A stretch of DNA of 64,000 nucleotides from Ruegeria atlantica (GCF_001458195.1 NZ_CYPU01000018.1:83175-147174), one strand, 5' to 3'; numbered from the stretch's first letter, positions 34,085-44,046 are shown. Translations and numbers: made by a program. Notes: generated by a model not told the origin, from the sequence alone.

Positions 34085-36181
34085 ATGACATCTCAAACCT
34101 TACGCCTGGCCATTGATATCGGCGGCACCTTTACCGATACGGTGCTCGTCTCGGACGATGAGACCATATTGGCTTCGACCAAGACGCTCACGACGCACCA
34201 AAATCCTGCAGATGGCGCGATGGAGGGCGCAAAACGTGTCATGGCGGAATCCGGCCGCTCGTTGAATGAAGTGACAGGTTTCATCCACGGAACGACGCTG
34301 GCGACCAATGCATTGATCGAACGGCAAGGCGCTGTTGTGGCAACTGTTACGACCGAAGGGTTTCGCGACATTCTGGAAATCGCGTATGAGCGGCGGTATG
34401 CGCAATATGACATCAACCTGGAAAAGCCGGACCTGCTGGTACCACGCGAACGGGCGCTGACCATTCGCGAAAGAATGGCTGCCGATGGGAATGTGCTGAT
34501 CCCGCTGGACGCCAGTTCGATAGACGCGCTGTTGGCCGAACTGGATGCCACCGGTGCAGAAGCGGTCGCAATCTGTTTGATGCATGCCTACGCCAACCCG
34601 TCGCACGAACGCAGGTTGCGCGACATTCTCGCGGAAAAACGCCCCAGCCTGACAGTTACAATTTCCTCTGATGTCAGCCCCGAGGCGCGCGAGTTCGACC
34701 GGCTTTGTACCACGGTCGCTAATGCCTACATCCAGCCGCTAATGGAAAGCTATCTGGCGCGCTTTGCCTCACGGTTTCAGGAGGAAGGCGTGGCCTGCCC
34801 AATCCTGATGATGACGGCAGGTGGCGGCATGTGCACCGTTCAAACCGCCTCACGCTTTCCGATCCGGCTAGTCGAAAGCGGCCCCGCGGGCGGAGCAATT
34901 TTGGCCGCCCGGATCGCGGCGCGGACTGGCATTGACGAGGTTTTATCTTTCGACATGGGCGGGACAACTGCAAAGCTCTGCCTGATTGACAATGCGCGGC
35001 CTCAAACCTCGCGCCAATTCGAAATTGCGCGGGCCGCGCGGTTCATCAAAGGGTCGGGCATGCCGGTACGTATCCCTGTGGTCGAAATGATCGAGATCGG
35101 CGCAGGCGGCGGCTCAATCGCCGGGGTTGACCGTCTGGGACGGTTGACTGTGGGTCCAAAATCAGCCGGATCAGAACCCGGTCCGGCAGCCTTTGGGCGG
35201 GGCGGCAGCGAGCCAACCGTGACCGACAGCGACATCACCCTGGGCTATATCGTGCCGGACACATTTGCCGAAGGGTTTATCAAGATTGACCCCGCAGCGT
35301 CTGAAGCCGCGCTGTGCCAGGTCATAGGCACGCGTTTAGACACAAACGCCACAGGGGCGGCCGACGGCGTCAGTCGCATCGTCGATGAAAGCATGGCCAG
35401 CGCGGGCCGAATGCACGCAGTGGAATCAGGCAAGGACCTTGGTTCCCGTGCGATGATCGCCTTTGGCGGTAATGGCCCCCTACACGCAAGCCGTGTGGCC
35501 CGATCCGCAGGGGTCCGTCGCGTTGTGATCCCTCCCAATCCGGGCGTCGGATCCGCAGTCGGGTTTCTATTTGCTCCGGTCAGTTTTGAGATCGTCAGAT
35601 CAAGTTATTCTCTACTTGAATCGCTGGATCTGGCGGGACTCAACGCCCTGTTTTCCGACATGATCGACGGGGCAAGCCGTGTGGTTGCCCAAGGCGCAGG
35701 TGATGCGCCCACCGAAACGCACCGTACGGCCTTCATGCGCTACAACGGTCAGGGCCACGAGATCGAGATTGCCCTGCCTGATCGCGATTTAACTTTCGAA
35801 GACATAGAGCCGCTGACTGAAGCGTTCGAGGCGGAATACCGTAAACAATTCTCGCGTCCCGTGCCGGGAATGCAAATCGAGATCCTGAACTGGGCGGTCC
35901 GCGTCGCAACCCCAGATGCGGATGTTCCAGATTTGCCGGAAACACCAGTTCTGACAACGATCACACCAGCCCAGACCCGCCCCATCACCTGCGATGTAGA
36001 TGGTCAGACAAAGCAGGCTGGTTTTGTGTCACGCGGCAGCCTGAACCCGGGCGATCGGGTTTGCGGCCCGGCGCTGATCACGGAATCGCAGACGACGACC
36101 TTGGTCTCTGCTGATTTCTCGGCGCATGTGGACGCCATTGGAAACCTCATCCTTATCCAAGATCAGAAAGGAGGTGTATGA
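34085..36181 (+). CDS. hyuA: Hydantoinase/oxoprolinase subunit A (HyuA)
   Basis: ATP-dependent amidohydrolase subunit of 698 residues that, with HyuB, opens cyclic amides such as hydantoins or 5-oxoproline. The ASKHA nucleotide motif LRLAIDIGGTFTDTVLV is at the N-terminus, and FDMGGTTAKLCLI and GGNGPLHASRVA are the later phosphate and adenosine blocks. The start at 34085 (MTSQTLRL) places the first motif at the usual distance; an ATG at 34019 is also open. The 3' end overlaps hyuB. Family members also include acetone- and acetophenone-carboxylase subunits, so the reaction is not certain. Confidence 0.9.
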   Translation: MTSQTLRLAIDIGGTFTDTVLVSDDETILASTKTLTTHQNPADGAMEGAKRVMAESGRSLNEVTGFIHGTTLATNALIERQGAVVATVTTEGFRDILEIAYERRYAQYDINLEKPDLLVPRERALTIRERMAADGNVLIPLDASSIDALLAELDATGAEAVAICLMHAYANPSHERRLRDILAEKRPSLTVTISSDVSPEAREFDRLCTTVANAYIQPLMESYLARFASRFQEEGVACPILMMTAGGGMCTVQTASRFPIRLVESGPAGGAILAARIAARTGIDEVLSFDMGGTTAKLCLIDNARPQTSRQFEIARAARFIKGSGMPVRIPVVEMIEIGAGGGSIAGVDRLGRLTVGPKSAGSEPGPAAFGRGGSEPTVTDSDITLGYIVPDTFAEGFIKIDPAASEAALCQVIGTRLDTNATGAADGVSRIVDESMASAGRMHAVESGKDLGSRAMIAFGGNGPLHASRVARSAGVRRVVIPPNPGVGSAVGFLFAPVSFEIVRSSYSLLESLDLAGLNALFSDMIDGASRVVAQGAGDAPTETHRTAFMRYNGQGHEIEIALPDRDLTFEDIEPLTEAFEAEYRKQFSRPVPGMQIEILNWAVRVATPDADVPDLPETPVLTTITPAQTRPITCDVDGQTKQAGFVSRGSLNPGDRVCGPALITESQTTTLVSADFSAHVDAIGNLILIQDQKGGV

Positions 36182-37833
36182 TGACTGCCGATCTTTCCCC
36201 CGCTCGCCTGCAAGTCATGTGGAACCGCCTAATTGCGGTGGTTGAAGAACAAGGTCAGACCCTGATCCGCGCCGCATTCTCACCCATTGTACGCGAATGC
36301 GGCGACATTTCTGCCGGGATTTTTGACGCCGAGGGTCGGATGCTGGCACAGGCGGTCACCGGAACGCCCGGGCACATCAACACGATGGCCGAAGCCGTAA
36401 TGCATCTGCGCGGTCATTTCCCTGTTCAGGACATGAGGCCCGGTGATATCTACATGACCAATGATCCGTGGCTGGCTTCGGGACACCTCAACGACTTTCT
36501 GCTGATGATGCCTGCCTTCAAAAACGGCAAAGTCGTCGGCTTTACTTCATGCACATCCCATCTTGTGGATCTGGGCGGCCTTGGCATGGGCCCGGAAGGG
36601 TCGGATATCTATGATGAGGGTCTGCTGATCCCACCCTGCAAACTGGTCGAGCAAGGCGTCCCGAACGCCTTGCTTCTGGGCATAGTTCGCGCCAACAGTC
36701 GCGAGCCTATTGCAAATGAAGGCGACATATATGCACTGATCGCTTGCTGCGAAGCGGGTGTGAACCGTCTGCTCGATATGATGGATGAATTTGGGATCGA
36801 CGATCTGGATCAACTGGGCAGCTACATCATCGACACCTCGCGCCGAGGCACGCTTGAAGCCATCGCTGAAGTGCCCGCAGGCACCTATAGAAACGTTCTG
36901 AGGATGGACGGTTATGAAAAAGAACTGGAACTGCACGCGACCTTGACGGTCAACAAAACGGGCATGCATGTGGATTTCACCGGAACTTCGGGCTGTTCGG
37001 GCAAGGGTATCAATGTGCCGCTGAACTATGCGACCGCCTATACCGTCTTCGCCCTACGCTGCATCGTCGGATCCGACATCCCCAACAACGCCGGATCACT
37101 GGGACCGTTTACAGTGGACGGGCCAAAAGGCTGCATCCTCAATGCACAACGCCCCGCCCCGGTAGCAATGCGGCACACGCTAGGACAGGTAACACCGGAC
37201 CTGGTGCTTGGATGCCTGCATCAGGCGTTGCCGGATCAGGTCCCCGCCGAAGGCGCATCCTGCATGTTTGATCTGCCGATGCGGCACGCACCCGAAGTGG
37301 CGCGTGATGGAGGTCGGGAATTCGCGGTTGAACCTGTACATAATGGCGGCACCGGTGCCCGGCCACACACGGATGGCTTGTCTGCCACAGCCTACCCTTC
37401 GGGTGTGTTCGGATCTCAGGTCGAGATCACGGAAAGCGTGGCCCCGGTCACAATCTGGAAGCGCGAACTACGCCAGGATTCAGGAGGTGCAGGCAAGTAT
37501 CGCGGCGGTCTCGGCCAACGGATCGAGATGACCTCTGCGAACAGTGCACCCTTTCTGGTGTTCCTGTCGGTTGAGCGCCTCAAATTCCCCGCCCTCGGAC
37601 GCACGGGTGGAAAACCCGGCGCACCCGGACGCATTCGTTTTCTTAGCGGCGAAAATGATATCCCAGGCAAAGGAGAACTGCGCGTTGAAGCTGACGACTA
37701 CCTGATCTTTGAAACCCCTGGGGGCGGTGGTTTCGGCAACCCGGCCGAGCGGGACCCGCAGGCAATCTCCCTAGACCTCAAGCGCGGTCTGATTAGCGCA
37801 GAAGGCGCAAAATCCTATGGGGGCACATCATGA
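36178..37833 (+). CDS. hyuB: Hydantoinase/oxoprolinase subunit B (HyuB)
   Basis: Partner subunit of 550 residues. Family blocks include FSPIVRECGDISAGIFDAEG, GDIYMTNDPWLASGHLNDF and the C-terminal GKYRGGLGQRIEM with TPGGGGFGNP. Two ATGs (36178 and 36181) follow AAGGAGGTGT; the second has the better spacing. The gene overlaps hyuA at its start and the aminotransferase at its end (TCATGA), so four genes are translated as one unit. Confidence 0.92.
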   Translation: MMTADLSPARLQVMWNRLIAVVEEQGQTLIRAAFSPIVRECGDISAGIFDAEGRMLAQAVTGTPGHINTMAEAVMHLRGHFPVQDMRPGDIYMTNDPWLASGHLNDFLLMMPAFKNGKVVGFTSCTSHLVDLGGLGMGPEGSDIYDEGLLIPPCKLVEQGVPNALLLGIVRANSREPIANEGDIYALIACCEAGVNRLLDMMDEFGIDDLDQLGSYIIDTSRRGTLEAIAEVPAGTYRNVLRMDGYEKELELHATLTVNKTGMHVDFTGTSGCSGKGINVPLNYATAYTVFALRCIVGSDIPNNAGSLGPFTVDGPKGCILNAQRPAPVAMRHTLGQVTPDLVLGCLHQALPDQVPAEGASCMFDLPMRHAPEVARDGGREFAVEPVHNGGTGARPHTDGLSATAYPSGVFGSQVEITESVAPVTIWKRELRQDSGGAGKYRGGLGQRIEMTSANSAPFLVFLSVERLKFPALGRTGGKPGAPGRIRFLSGENDIPGKGELRVEADDYLIFETPGGGGFGNPAERDPQAISLDLKRGLISAEGAKSYGGTS

Positions 37834-38897
37834 TCCGCCCGGTTCCCCACATAAGTGCAATGGCGGCCTATGCGCTGGCCGACCTTGGCGGCGAAAACAC
37901 TATCTCGTTGGCCCAGAACGAAAGCGCCTTTCCCGCAAGCCCCGCTGCCATCAAGGCGGGTCGTGACGCAATGGCCGATCTGCAATTGTATCCTGATCCG
38001 GAATGGTCGGAACTGCGCACAGCAATTGCAGATGTGCATGGACTCGATCCGGCACGGGTGCTGTGCGGAGCAGGCTCGATGGAGCTGATCGGCTGTTTGA
38101 TCCGCGCCTATGCCGGGCGCGGTGATCGGGTCCTTGGCACGGATTACGGATATGCGTTTGTCGCCTCAGCAGCCGCTCAGGTTCAGGCCGATTACGTCAA
38201 GGCGCGTGAAGTGGATCTGACCGTATCCGTCGACGATATTGTCGCCGTGGTGACGCCTGAAACGCGGATCGTCTTTGTCTGCAACCCTGGCAACCCGACC
38301 GGCACCCTAATCCACAATTCCGAGATCCTTCGTCTGCGCGGGGAACTGCCCGCGGATGTTCTACTCGTCGTCGATCAGGCTTATGCAGAATTTTCCGATC
38401 ACAAACATGCTCCGGCCAACATCTTCGCGCTGAGCGATCGAGGGGACACCGTGATCATGCGCACCTTTTCCAAGGCCTATTGCCTGGCGGGAGCGCGTGC
38501 AGGATGGGGGTACTTCCCGCCCGAGATTGCGGCTGAACTACGCAAATTGCTCAATCCAAACAATATTTCCATTGCTTCACAGGCGGCGGCAACTGAAGCG
38601 ACCCGCGATCAGGCGCATATGCAAAATGTGGTTGCCCGCACGACTGAAATCCGTGAACGATTTGCTGTGGAATGTCGTGCGTTGGGCCTAATCGTTCCTC
38701 AAAGCCACACAAGCTTTGTGCTATTGCGCTTTGCCTCAACGCAGGATGCGCAACGGGCAGACGCGGCGCTGCGGGCGGACAACCTACTAATGCGCGGTAT
38801 GGGAGGATACGGCTTAACCGATTGCTTGCGCGCTACAATCTGCGAGACGCCGATCATGGATCGGTGCCTGACCGCCTTGAAGGGAGCACTGAAGTGA
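37830..38897 (+). CDS. Class I/II aminotransferase, HisC-like
   Basis: PLP-dependent aminotransferase of 355 residues. The PLP-lysine motif is TFSKAYCLAGARAGWG, and VCNPGNPTGT and DQAYAEF are the usual cofactor contacts. It resembles histidinol-phosphate aminotransferase but stands in a catabolic cassette with HyuAB and a racemase-like protein, so it probably acts on the amino acid freed from the cyclic amide (inferred) rather than in histidine synthesis. Start and stop overlap the neighbours as ATGA and GTGA. Confidence 0.88.
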   Translation: MIRPVPHISAMAAYALADLGGENTISLAQNESAFPASPAAIKAGRDAMADLQLYPDPEWSELRTAIADVHGLDPARVLCGAGSMELIGCLIRAYAGRGDRVLGTDYGYAFVASAAAQVQADYVKAREVDLTVSVDDIVAVVTPETRIVFVCNPGNPTGTLIHNSEILRLRGELPADVLLVVDQAYAEFSDHKHAPANIFALSDRGDTVIMRTFSKAYCLAGARAGWGYFPPEIAAELRKLLNPNNISIASQAAATEATRDQAHMQNVVARTTEIRERFAVECRALGLIVPQSHTSFVLLRFASTQDAQRADAALRADNLLMRGMGGYGLTDCLRATICETPIMDRCLTALKGALK

Positions 38898-39631
38898 CCG
38901 AAACACGAACCGCAGCCAAAATCGGTGTTCTTGTACCCTTCACCAACACCAACCTCGAACCGGATATGGAGTTGTTGAGGCCGCCCAACTTCACAGTCCA
39001 TTTTCAACGCATGGGCGGGTATGACGTGGATAAAATCCCCGGCTCGGATCAGATGGCGGGGTTGGGCGCGTCAGATATCACTCACGACCTGCGGATGATC
39101 TCGGGCATACGCCCCGATGTGGTTTTGTATGGCTGCACCTCGGCGACGCTGACCCACGGACCGTCCTTTGATGCAGAGCTGGCCCAGCAGATCAAGGCAG
39201 GCTCGGGCGCGATTTCGCTGACCGCTGCAGGGGCGTTGATCGCTGGGATCAAATCTGTCGGCGCAACAAAGGTCGGCTTTTCATCGCCCTATTTGGGCGA
39301 GATCAATGCCCAGGCGATGGAATTCATGGCCCGCAACGGCATTGAAACCGTCAAATGCGCCGATGTGGGCCGCGAGCTTGGCAACTATGGGCAAGGTGAA
39401 CTGACCCCGGGCGAGGTGTTCGACCTGGCGTGCAGGGCTGATCACCAGGACGCGCAGGCAATCGTCCTAAGCTGCACAGACATGCGCTCGGTCGAGGCGA
39501 TTGAACGAATTGAGGCCGCGCTGAACAAACCCGTCGTTGCCTCCAATCAAGCAATGGTCTTCGGACTGCTGAAAGCGCTGAACCAGCCGCGTCACGAAGC
39601 GCTGCCTGGGCGTCTGTTCGACAACTTGTGA
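38894..39631 (+). CDS. Asp/Glu/hydantoin racemase superfamily protein, maleate-isomerase-like
   Basis: A 245-residue protein of the superfamily of Asp/Glu racemases, hydantoin racemases, maleate isomerases and arylmalonate decarboxylases. Both catalytic cysteines are visible, in LYGCTSATLTHG and VLSCTDMRSVEA, and the N-terminus IGVLVPFTNTNLEPDME is typical of maleate isomerase members. It starts with GTG overlapping the aminotransferase stop after AGGGAG. Next to HyuAB, a racemase for the hydantoin or the product amino acid is plausible; isomerisation of a maleate-like acid is the alternative. Confidence 0.82.
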   Translation: MTETRTAAKIGVLVPFTNTNLEPDMELLRPPNFTVHFQRMGGYDVDKIPGSDQMAGLGASDITHDLRMISGIRPDVVLYGCTSATLTHGPSFDAELAQQIKAGSGAISLTAAGALIAGIKSVGATKVGFSSPYLGEINAQAMEFMARNGIETVKCADVGRELGNYGQGELTPGEVFDLACRADHQDAQAIVLSCTDMRSVEAIERIEAALNKPVVASNQAMVFGLLKALNQPRHEALPGRLFDNL

Positions 39632-39787
39632 TCACGGCATGATGAGCGCGACTTGGGTAAGATCGCTCAGAGTTCTTGCTGCCAGAGTTCGGTCGCCCAC
39701 TGCAGCGTCTTTTGCGCCAGCAGCCTGCCAGTTTTTCGACATCACGCTTAGCGTAGCCTTTTGTTAAAACGCAGGACCGCAGCAACA

Positions 39788-40519
39788 TCACAACACGCGC
39801 GACAGGAACGCCTTGGTGCGCTTTTCGCGTGGTTGGGAAAATAGCACCTTGGGCGGGCCCTGTTCCAGGATGCGTCCGGCATCAAGGAAACACACTTTGT
39901 CTGCCAGCTCACGTGCAAAACCCATTTCGTGGGTGGCTAGTACCATGGTCATACCCTGCTTTCGCAGGTCCCTCAGCACGTCCAGAACCTCGCCTACCAG
40001 CTCGGGATCCAGTGCGCTTGTAATCTCGTCAAACAGCATGATCTGCGGCTCCATCGCCAGCGCACGGATGATAGCCACTCGCTGCTGCTGGCCGCCCGAT
40101 AGCTGGTCTGGATAGTGCTCCATCCGGTCACCCAACCCAAAGCGCGTGAATAGCTGGGTCACCCGCGGACGCAGGTCGTCTCTGCTCAGTCCTCGTACAC
40201 GACGTGGCGCGAGCATCACGTTTTCTACCGCCGTCATGTGGGGAAAGAGGTTATAGCTTTGGAACACAATGCCGATCTGTTGACGCACCGGCTGTGGGTC
40301 CAGTCCCGGTTCAGAGATGTCTTTCCCGTCCAGCCAGATCTCGCCGTCATCGATGGGTTCAAGCAGGTTCATGCAGCGCAAGAGTGTGGATTTGCCAGAA
40401 CCTGAGGCACCAATCAGGCACACCATCTCGCCCTCAGCTACATCCAGGTCAATACCCTTGCATACCTCGTGATAATCGAACCGTTTCCGCACCCCTCGCA
40501 AGGATAACTTTGCTGTCAT
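39788..40519 (-). CDS. Polar amino acid ABC transporter ATPase
   Basis: ATPase of 243 residues of the GlnQ/HisP group. Walker [12 protein letters not shown], signature [15 protein letters not shown], Walker [14 protein letters not shown] and switch His in [13 protein letters not shown] are intact. Note the Ile in DEITSALDP, common in this group. It overlaps the permease gene by 4 bases and is the last gene of the leftward transporter operon, tail-to-tail with the hydantoinase cassette. Confidence 0.95.
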   Translation of the reverse strand: MTAKLSLRGVRKRFDYHEVCKGIDLDVAEGEMVCLIGASGSGKSTLLRCMNLLEPIDDGEIWLDGKDISEPGLDPQPVRQQIGIVFQSYNLFPHMTAVENVMLAPRRVRGLSRDDLRPRVTQLFTRFGLGDRMEHYPDQLSGGQQQRVAIIRALAMEPQIMLFDEITSALDPELVGEVLDVLRDLRKQGMTMVLATHEMGFARELADKVCFLDAGRILEQGPPKVLFSQPREKRTKAFLSRVL

Positions 40520-41376
40520 GTACGGGCCCTGTTCTGCTTGTTCATAAGGTAGTCTGCATACCGCGTGGCTGGTATGGTCAGCGCAAGAAAGATAAGCGCT
40601 GCGCCCACATAAGGCGTAAAATTGGCATAGAGCGATTTGTAAACACCAGCCTGACGGAAAATCTCAACCGGGCCGATAAAGGACAATAGCGCTACGTCCT
40701 TCTGCAAAGCGATGAACAGGTTCATATTGGCAGGAACGACGTTTCGTATGGCCTGCGGCAGGACCACATAGCGCATGGTGTCCTGATCGCTTAGCCCCAA
40801 CGAGGCGGCGGCGGATCGCTGCGACTGATGGATAGAGTCAATGCCCGAGCGGATCACCTCGGCCACATAGGCCGAATAGACCAAAACCAGCGCCAGCGTG
40901 CCCCAAATGTAGGGGCTGTTCCAAGGCCTCGGCAGGCCCAACCCGGGCACGCCAAATCCAATAATGTAAATAACAAGAACCACTGGCAGGCCACGGAAGA
41001 TGTCCGTATATGCAATGCCGAACAGCCGCAGCGGAAAAAGCGCAGGTGCGCGCGTGTCCCTACACAGCGCGATAACCAGACCCGTGATCGCGATTAGCGG
41101 TGCAGACCACGCAAAAATCATCACGTTCATCAGAAAGGCTTCGAGCAATCCAGGAAACGTCTCGACGAAGACCCGGCCGTTGAAAAACGAGCGTTGTACG
41201 GCCTCCCAACCGGGGGCAAGCGGGACGAGGACGACGATGGCAAGAGCCACGCTGACCACCGAAATCAGCGCGATACGATTTGAGCGACGCCGTACCTCAG
41301 CTTCATAAACCTCGCGACGCGTGGGCGTCGCGGCAGGGCGCTCAACCGAGTCTTTTTGCAATGACGTTTCTTCCAT
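40516..41376 (-). CDS. Polar amino acid ABC transporter permease
   Basis: Permease of 286 residues of the HisMQ type. A first membrane span at about residues 34-53 precedes a periplasmic loop and the transport core; the EAA loop reads [20 protein letters not shown] with [20 protein letters not shown] following. It starts directly after the binding-protein stop (TAG then ATG). Only one permease gene is present, so the channel is probably a homodimer. Confidence 0.93.
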   Translation of the reverse strand: MEETSLQKDSVERPAATPTRREVYEAEVRRRSNRIALISVVSVALAIVVLVPLAPGWEAVQRSFFNGRVFVETFPGLLEAFLMNVMIFAWSAPLIAITGLVIALCRDTRAPALFPLRLFGIAYTDIFRGLPVVLVIYIIGFGVPGLGLPRPWNSPYIWGTLALVLVYSAYVAEVIRSGIDSIHQSQRSAAASLGLSDQDTMRYVVLPQAIRNVVPANMNLFIALQKDVALLSFIGPVEIFRQAGVYKSLYANFTPYVGAALIFLALTIPATRYADYLMNKQNRART

Positions 41377-42201
41377 CTATTCGATGACCGGTACACCTGT
41401 AGCCTCGGACAGCCATTGGGTTTCAATCGCGGCAAGCTCGCCGCTTTCGGTCAGTTCTGTGATGGCCGTATTGACGCAGTCCTTCAAAGCGTTGCCGTCT
41501 TCCATTAAAAGGCCGAACTGATCAGGACTTTCGGATTGTCCCGCAGGGAACTGGCCAAGCAATGCACCGTTTTCGACCACGACGGCCGACAGATAGAGTG
41601 CCGTAGGAAGGTCATAAATTGCGGCATCGATCTGGCCGGCCATGATAGCCGCATTCACATCAGCATTGTCGTTGTAAAGCAACGGTTCACTAGACGGCTG
41701 GATCACGTCGTTCAGCATCGGGATCGCTGTCGTCGTGGCCACAGCGCCCCACTTCAAATCCTTGAGGCCGTCCAACGTCGCTTCTGCGCCGGAATCGACA
41801 ACGTTCTGGGTGGTCAGAACCGCCATGGCCGAGGTGTAATAGGGCAGGCTGAAATCGACCATTTCTTCCCGTTCGGGAGTGATCGAGTACTGCTGCATGT
41901 TGAAGTCAAAGTTCTTAGCGCCGGGCTGAATCGCTTCGTCAAAACTTGTACGAACCCAGGTGACATTGTCCTGGTCGAAGCCCATTTTTTCGGCGATTGC
42001 ATAAGCAACGGCGGCTTCGAATCCCTCGCCGCTTTCGGGCGCGTCATTCATAACCCAAGGATAGTAGGCCGGATTACCTGTTGCGATTGTCAGGGTGCCC
42101 TCTGTTAGGGTCTTGCCTTTGGCGCAGGTCCCATCGCCTGCAGCAAGCACCGAGGTCGTCGAGAAAAGTAAGGCCAGAGCTGGGCCAGCAATCAATTTCA
42201 T
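41377..42201 (-). CDS. Polar amino acid ABC transporter substrate-binding protein
   Basis: Periplasmic binding protein of 274 residues, SBP family 3. It has a signal peptide (MKLIAGPALALLFSTTSVLA) and the blocks GFEAAVAYAIAEKMGF and QQYSITPEREEMVDFSLPYY that shape the ligand pocket in this family. The start at 42201 follows AGGGAGAAG. The ligand is not evident; the neighbouring hydantoinase cassette suggests an amino acid derivative. Confidence 0.92.
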   Translation of the reverse strand: MKLIAGPALALLFSTTSVLAAGDGTCAKGKTLTEGTLTIATGNPAYYPWVMNDAPESGEGFEAAVAYAIAEKMGFDQDNVTWVRTSFDEAIQPGAKNFDFNMQQYSITPEREEMVDFSLPYYTSAMAVLTTQNVVDSGAEATLDGLKDLKWGAVATTTAIPMLNDVIQPSSEPLLYNDNADVNAAIMAGQIDAAIYDLPTALYLSAVVVENGALLGQFPAGQSESPDQFGLLMEDGNALKDCVNTAITELTESGELAAIETQWLSEATGVPVIE

Positions 42202-42317
42202 CAATCTTCTCCCTGTTTTTGTTTGGTCACAGGTTCTTATGCGCAGGGGGATTTGTCTAGGTGTTTGATTCCGCATATTGATATCACAGTCTTTTCATTG
42301 AAATAGGAGGAGACAAA

Positions 42318-42419
42318 ATGCGACCAGCCTGTCGTGGCAACACCGCGCACGGTAGCCCGGCGGGTGACTTGCACAGCAAATCTGCCGCGAAAGGATGCAA
42401 GCAAAATAGGGGAAGATGA
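42318..42419 (+). CDS. Short ORF (33 residues) with very strong ribosome site
   Basis: In the 290-base gap between the amino acid importer and znuB, ATG at 42318 follows AGGAGGAGACAAA, close to the ideal ribosome site, and opens a 33-codon basic peptide (MRPACRGNTAHGSPAGDLHS and so on) ending in TGA at 42417-42419. It resembles no known family. It may be a small protein or the stump of a lost gene whose start survived. Confidence 0.35.
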   Translation: MRPACRGNTAHGSPAGDLHSKSAAKGCKQNRGR

Positions 42420-42494
42420 TAAACTAAAATGTCAACTAGCGGTCACCGAGGATGCTTCCTGCGGCTTCCTGTACGCCCCATGTTTGGACCGCCT

Positions 42495-43292
42495 TCAGGG
42501 CTTGGTATGGCCTTGCCAACCAAGCAGGCTGAAACAGGCAAACAAAATGGCGGCAACACAGACAATCGAGGGCCCGGCCGGCGTGTCGAAGACATAAGCC
42601 GCCCTCAACCCAGCCACAGCAGACGTCGCCCCAATTGCCGCTGCAATCAGGGCCATCGTTTCCGGTGACCGCGCCAGATTGCGCGCCGCAGCGGCTGGAA
42701 TAATGAGCATCGCCGCTATCAACAGAACACCCACGACCTTGATGGCGACTGCCACCGTGATGGCCAGTGCAAGCGTCAATATCAGTTGTTCGCGCTTGGG
42801 GTCGAACCCGCTGGCATAGGCTAGTTCCTCGTTCAACGTCGCCGTCAACAGCTGGGACCAACGCCAGGCAATCAAAATTACGACCAGTGCAGCGCCGCCC
42901 CAGATGACGGCCAGATCCGAACGGGATACGGCCAGAATGTCGCCAAACAGATAGGCCATCAAATCAATCCGGACACCGGAGAGGAATGAAACCGCCACAA
43001 GACCAAATGCCAAAGCGGAATGTGCCATGACACCCAGCAACGTATCCATTGCGTACCCACGACCTGCCAACAGCGTCACGGTCAGCGCCATCAACAAGGC
43101 GACGGCCAGCGCACCTGTAAAAACCGACATCTGAAACGTTAGCGACAAGGCCACGCCAAGAATGGCTGCGTGCGCTGTGGCGTCGCCAAAATAGGCCATA
43201 CGGCGCCATACTACGAAACACCCCAGCGGCGCTGCAGCAAAGGCCACGCCCACTCCGGCCAGTGTGGCCCGGGTCATGAAATCATCAAGCAT
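42495..43292 (-). CDS. znuB: ZnuB, zinc ABC transporter permease
   Basis: Inner-membrane permease of 265 residues in the ABC-3 family, with about eight hydrophobic segments. Landmarks are GCFVVWRRMAYFGDATAHAA and GVLLIAAMLIIPAAAARNLA. Its start overlaps the znuC stop by one base (TAATG). With ZnuA and ZnuC it forms the high-affinity zinc importer under Zur. Confidence 0.94.
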   Translation of the reverse strand: MLDDFMTRATLAGVGVAFAAAPLGCFVVWRRMAYFGDATAHAAILGVALSLTFQMSVFTGALAVALLMALTVTLLAGRGYAMDTLLGVMAHSALAFGLVAVSFLSGVRIDLMAYLFGDILAVSRSDLAVIWGGAALVVILIAWRWSQLLTATLNEELAYASGFDPKREQLILTLALAITVAVAIKVVGVLLIAAMLIIPAAAARNLARSPETMALIAAAIGATSAVAGLRAAYVFDTPAGPSIVCVAAILFACFSLLGWQGHTKP

Positions 43293-44044
43293 TATTCTGC
43301 GGCTTCCTGTGAATCTGTTCCATGGTCATGATCATGATCGTGGTTGTGATCATGATCATGGCGGTAAAGAGCGAGCGCACCACCTGTTCCGGTTCCGAAC
43401 AACGCGCGGTATTCGGGGGCCGAGGCCACAACCGCAGGTGAGCCCTCGCAACAGACATGGCCGTTCAGACAGATCACCCGGTCCGAGGCGCTCATCACCA
43501 CGTGGAGCTCGTGGCTTATCATGATGATAGCGCACCCTGTCTCCTGACGCACGTCTTCGATCTGGCGATAGAACGCAGCCGACCCGGGCTGATCCAACCC
43601 TTGCGTGGCCTCATCCAGCAACAGGATTTCGGGACGGTTGATCAAGGCCCGCGCAAGCAGCACGCGCTGGAATTGTCCGCCCGAAAGCTGTGACATCTGG
43701 CGCTTGAGCAGATCGGGCACACCGGCCGTTTCCAGCGCAGTCGCGCAATCCTTCTTTGACGCGCGATGGGTCAGCCGCATAAACCGTTCGACGGTGATCG
43801 GCAGGGTCGGGTCGATATGCAGCTTTTGCGGGACGTAGCCAATTCTCAGCCCCAGCTTTCGCTTTACCTGCCCGGCAGACGGTTTGATTGCACCGATTAT
43901 GGCGCGCAGCAGGCTTGTCTTACCCGAACCGTTAGGGCCGACGATGGTCACAATTTCACCAGGTTCGACCCCCATGTTAATGTGCCGTAACACGGTATTG
44001 GCCCCATAGCTAACGCTGAGGTCTTCTACGGTAATCAGGTTCAT
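43292..44044 (-). CDS. znuC: ZnuC, zinc ABC transporter ATPase with His-rich tail
   Basis: ATPase of 250 residues. Walker A GPNGSGKTSLL, signature LSGGQFQRVLLARAL, Walker B ILLLDEATQGLDQ and switch His in IMISHELHVV are present. The C-terminal 25 residues are unusual: YRHDHDHNHDHDHDHG, an almost pure His-Asp repeat that could bind zinc in the cytoplasm and sense or buffer it. The start at 44044 directly follows the zur stop, so zur, znuC and znuB form one operon. Confidence 0.95.
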   Translation of the reverse strand: MNLITVEDLSVSYGANTVLRHINMGVEPGEIVTIVGPNGSGKTSLLRAIIGAIKPSAGQVKRKLGLRIGYVPQKLHIDPTLPITVERFMRLTHRASKKDCATALETAGVPDLLKRQMSQLSGGQFQRVLLARALINRPEILLLDEATQGLDQPGSAAFYRQIEDVRQETGCAIIMISHELHVVMSASDRVICLNGHVCCEGSPAVVASAPEYRALFGTGTGGALALYRHDHDHNHDHDHDHGTDSQEAAE

Positions 44045-44046
44045 TT

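Noticed and set aside
39351..39791. Minus-strand frame between the racemase-like gene and the ABC ATPase
   Set aside because: Mostly antisense to the racemase-like gene, low-complexity Arg-rich product; the 150-base gap itself contains nothing recognised.
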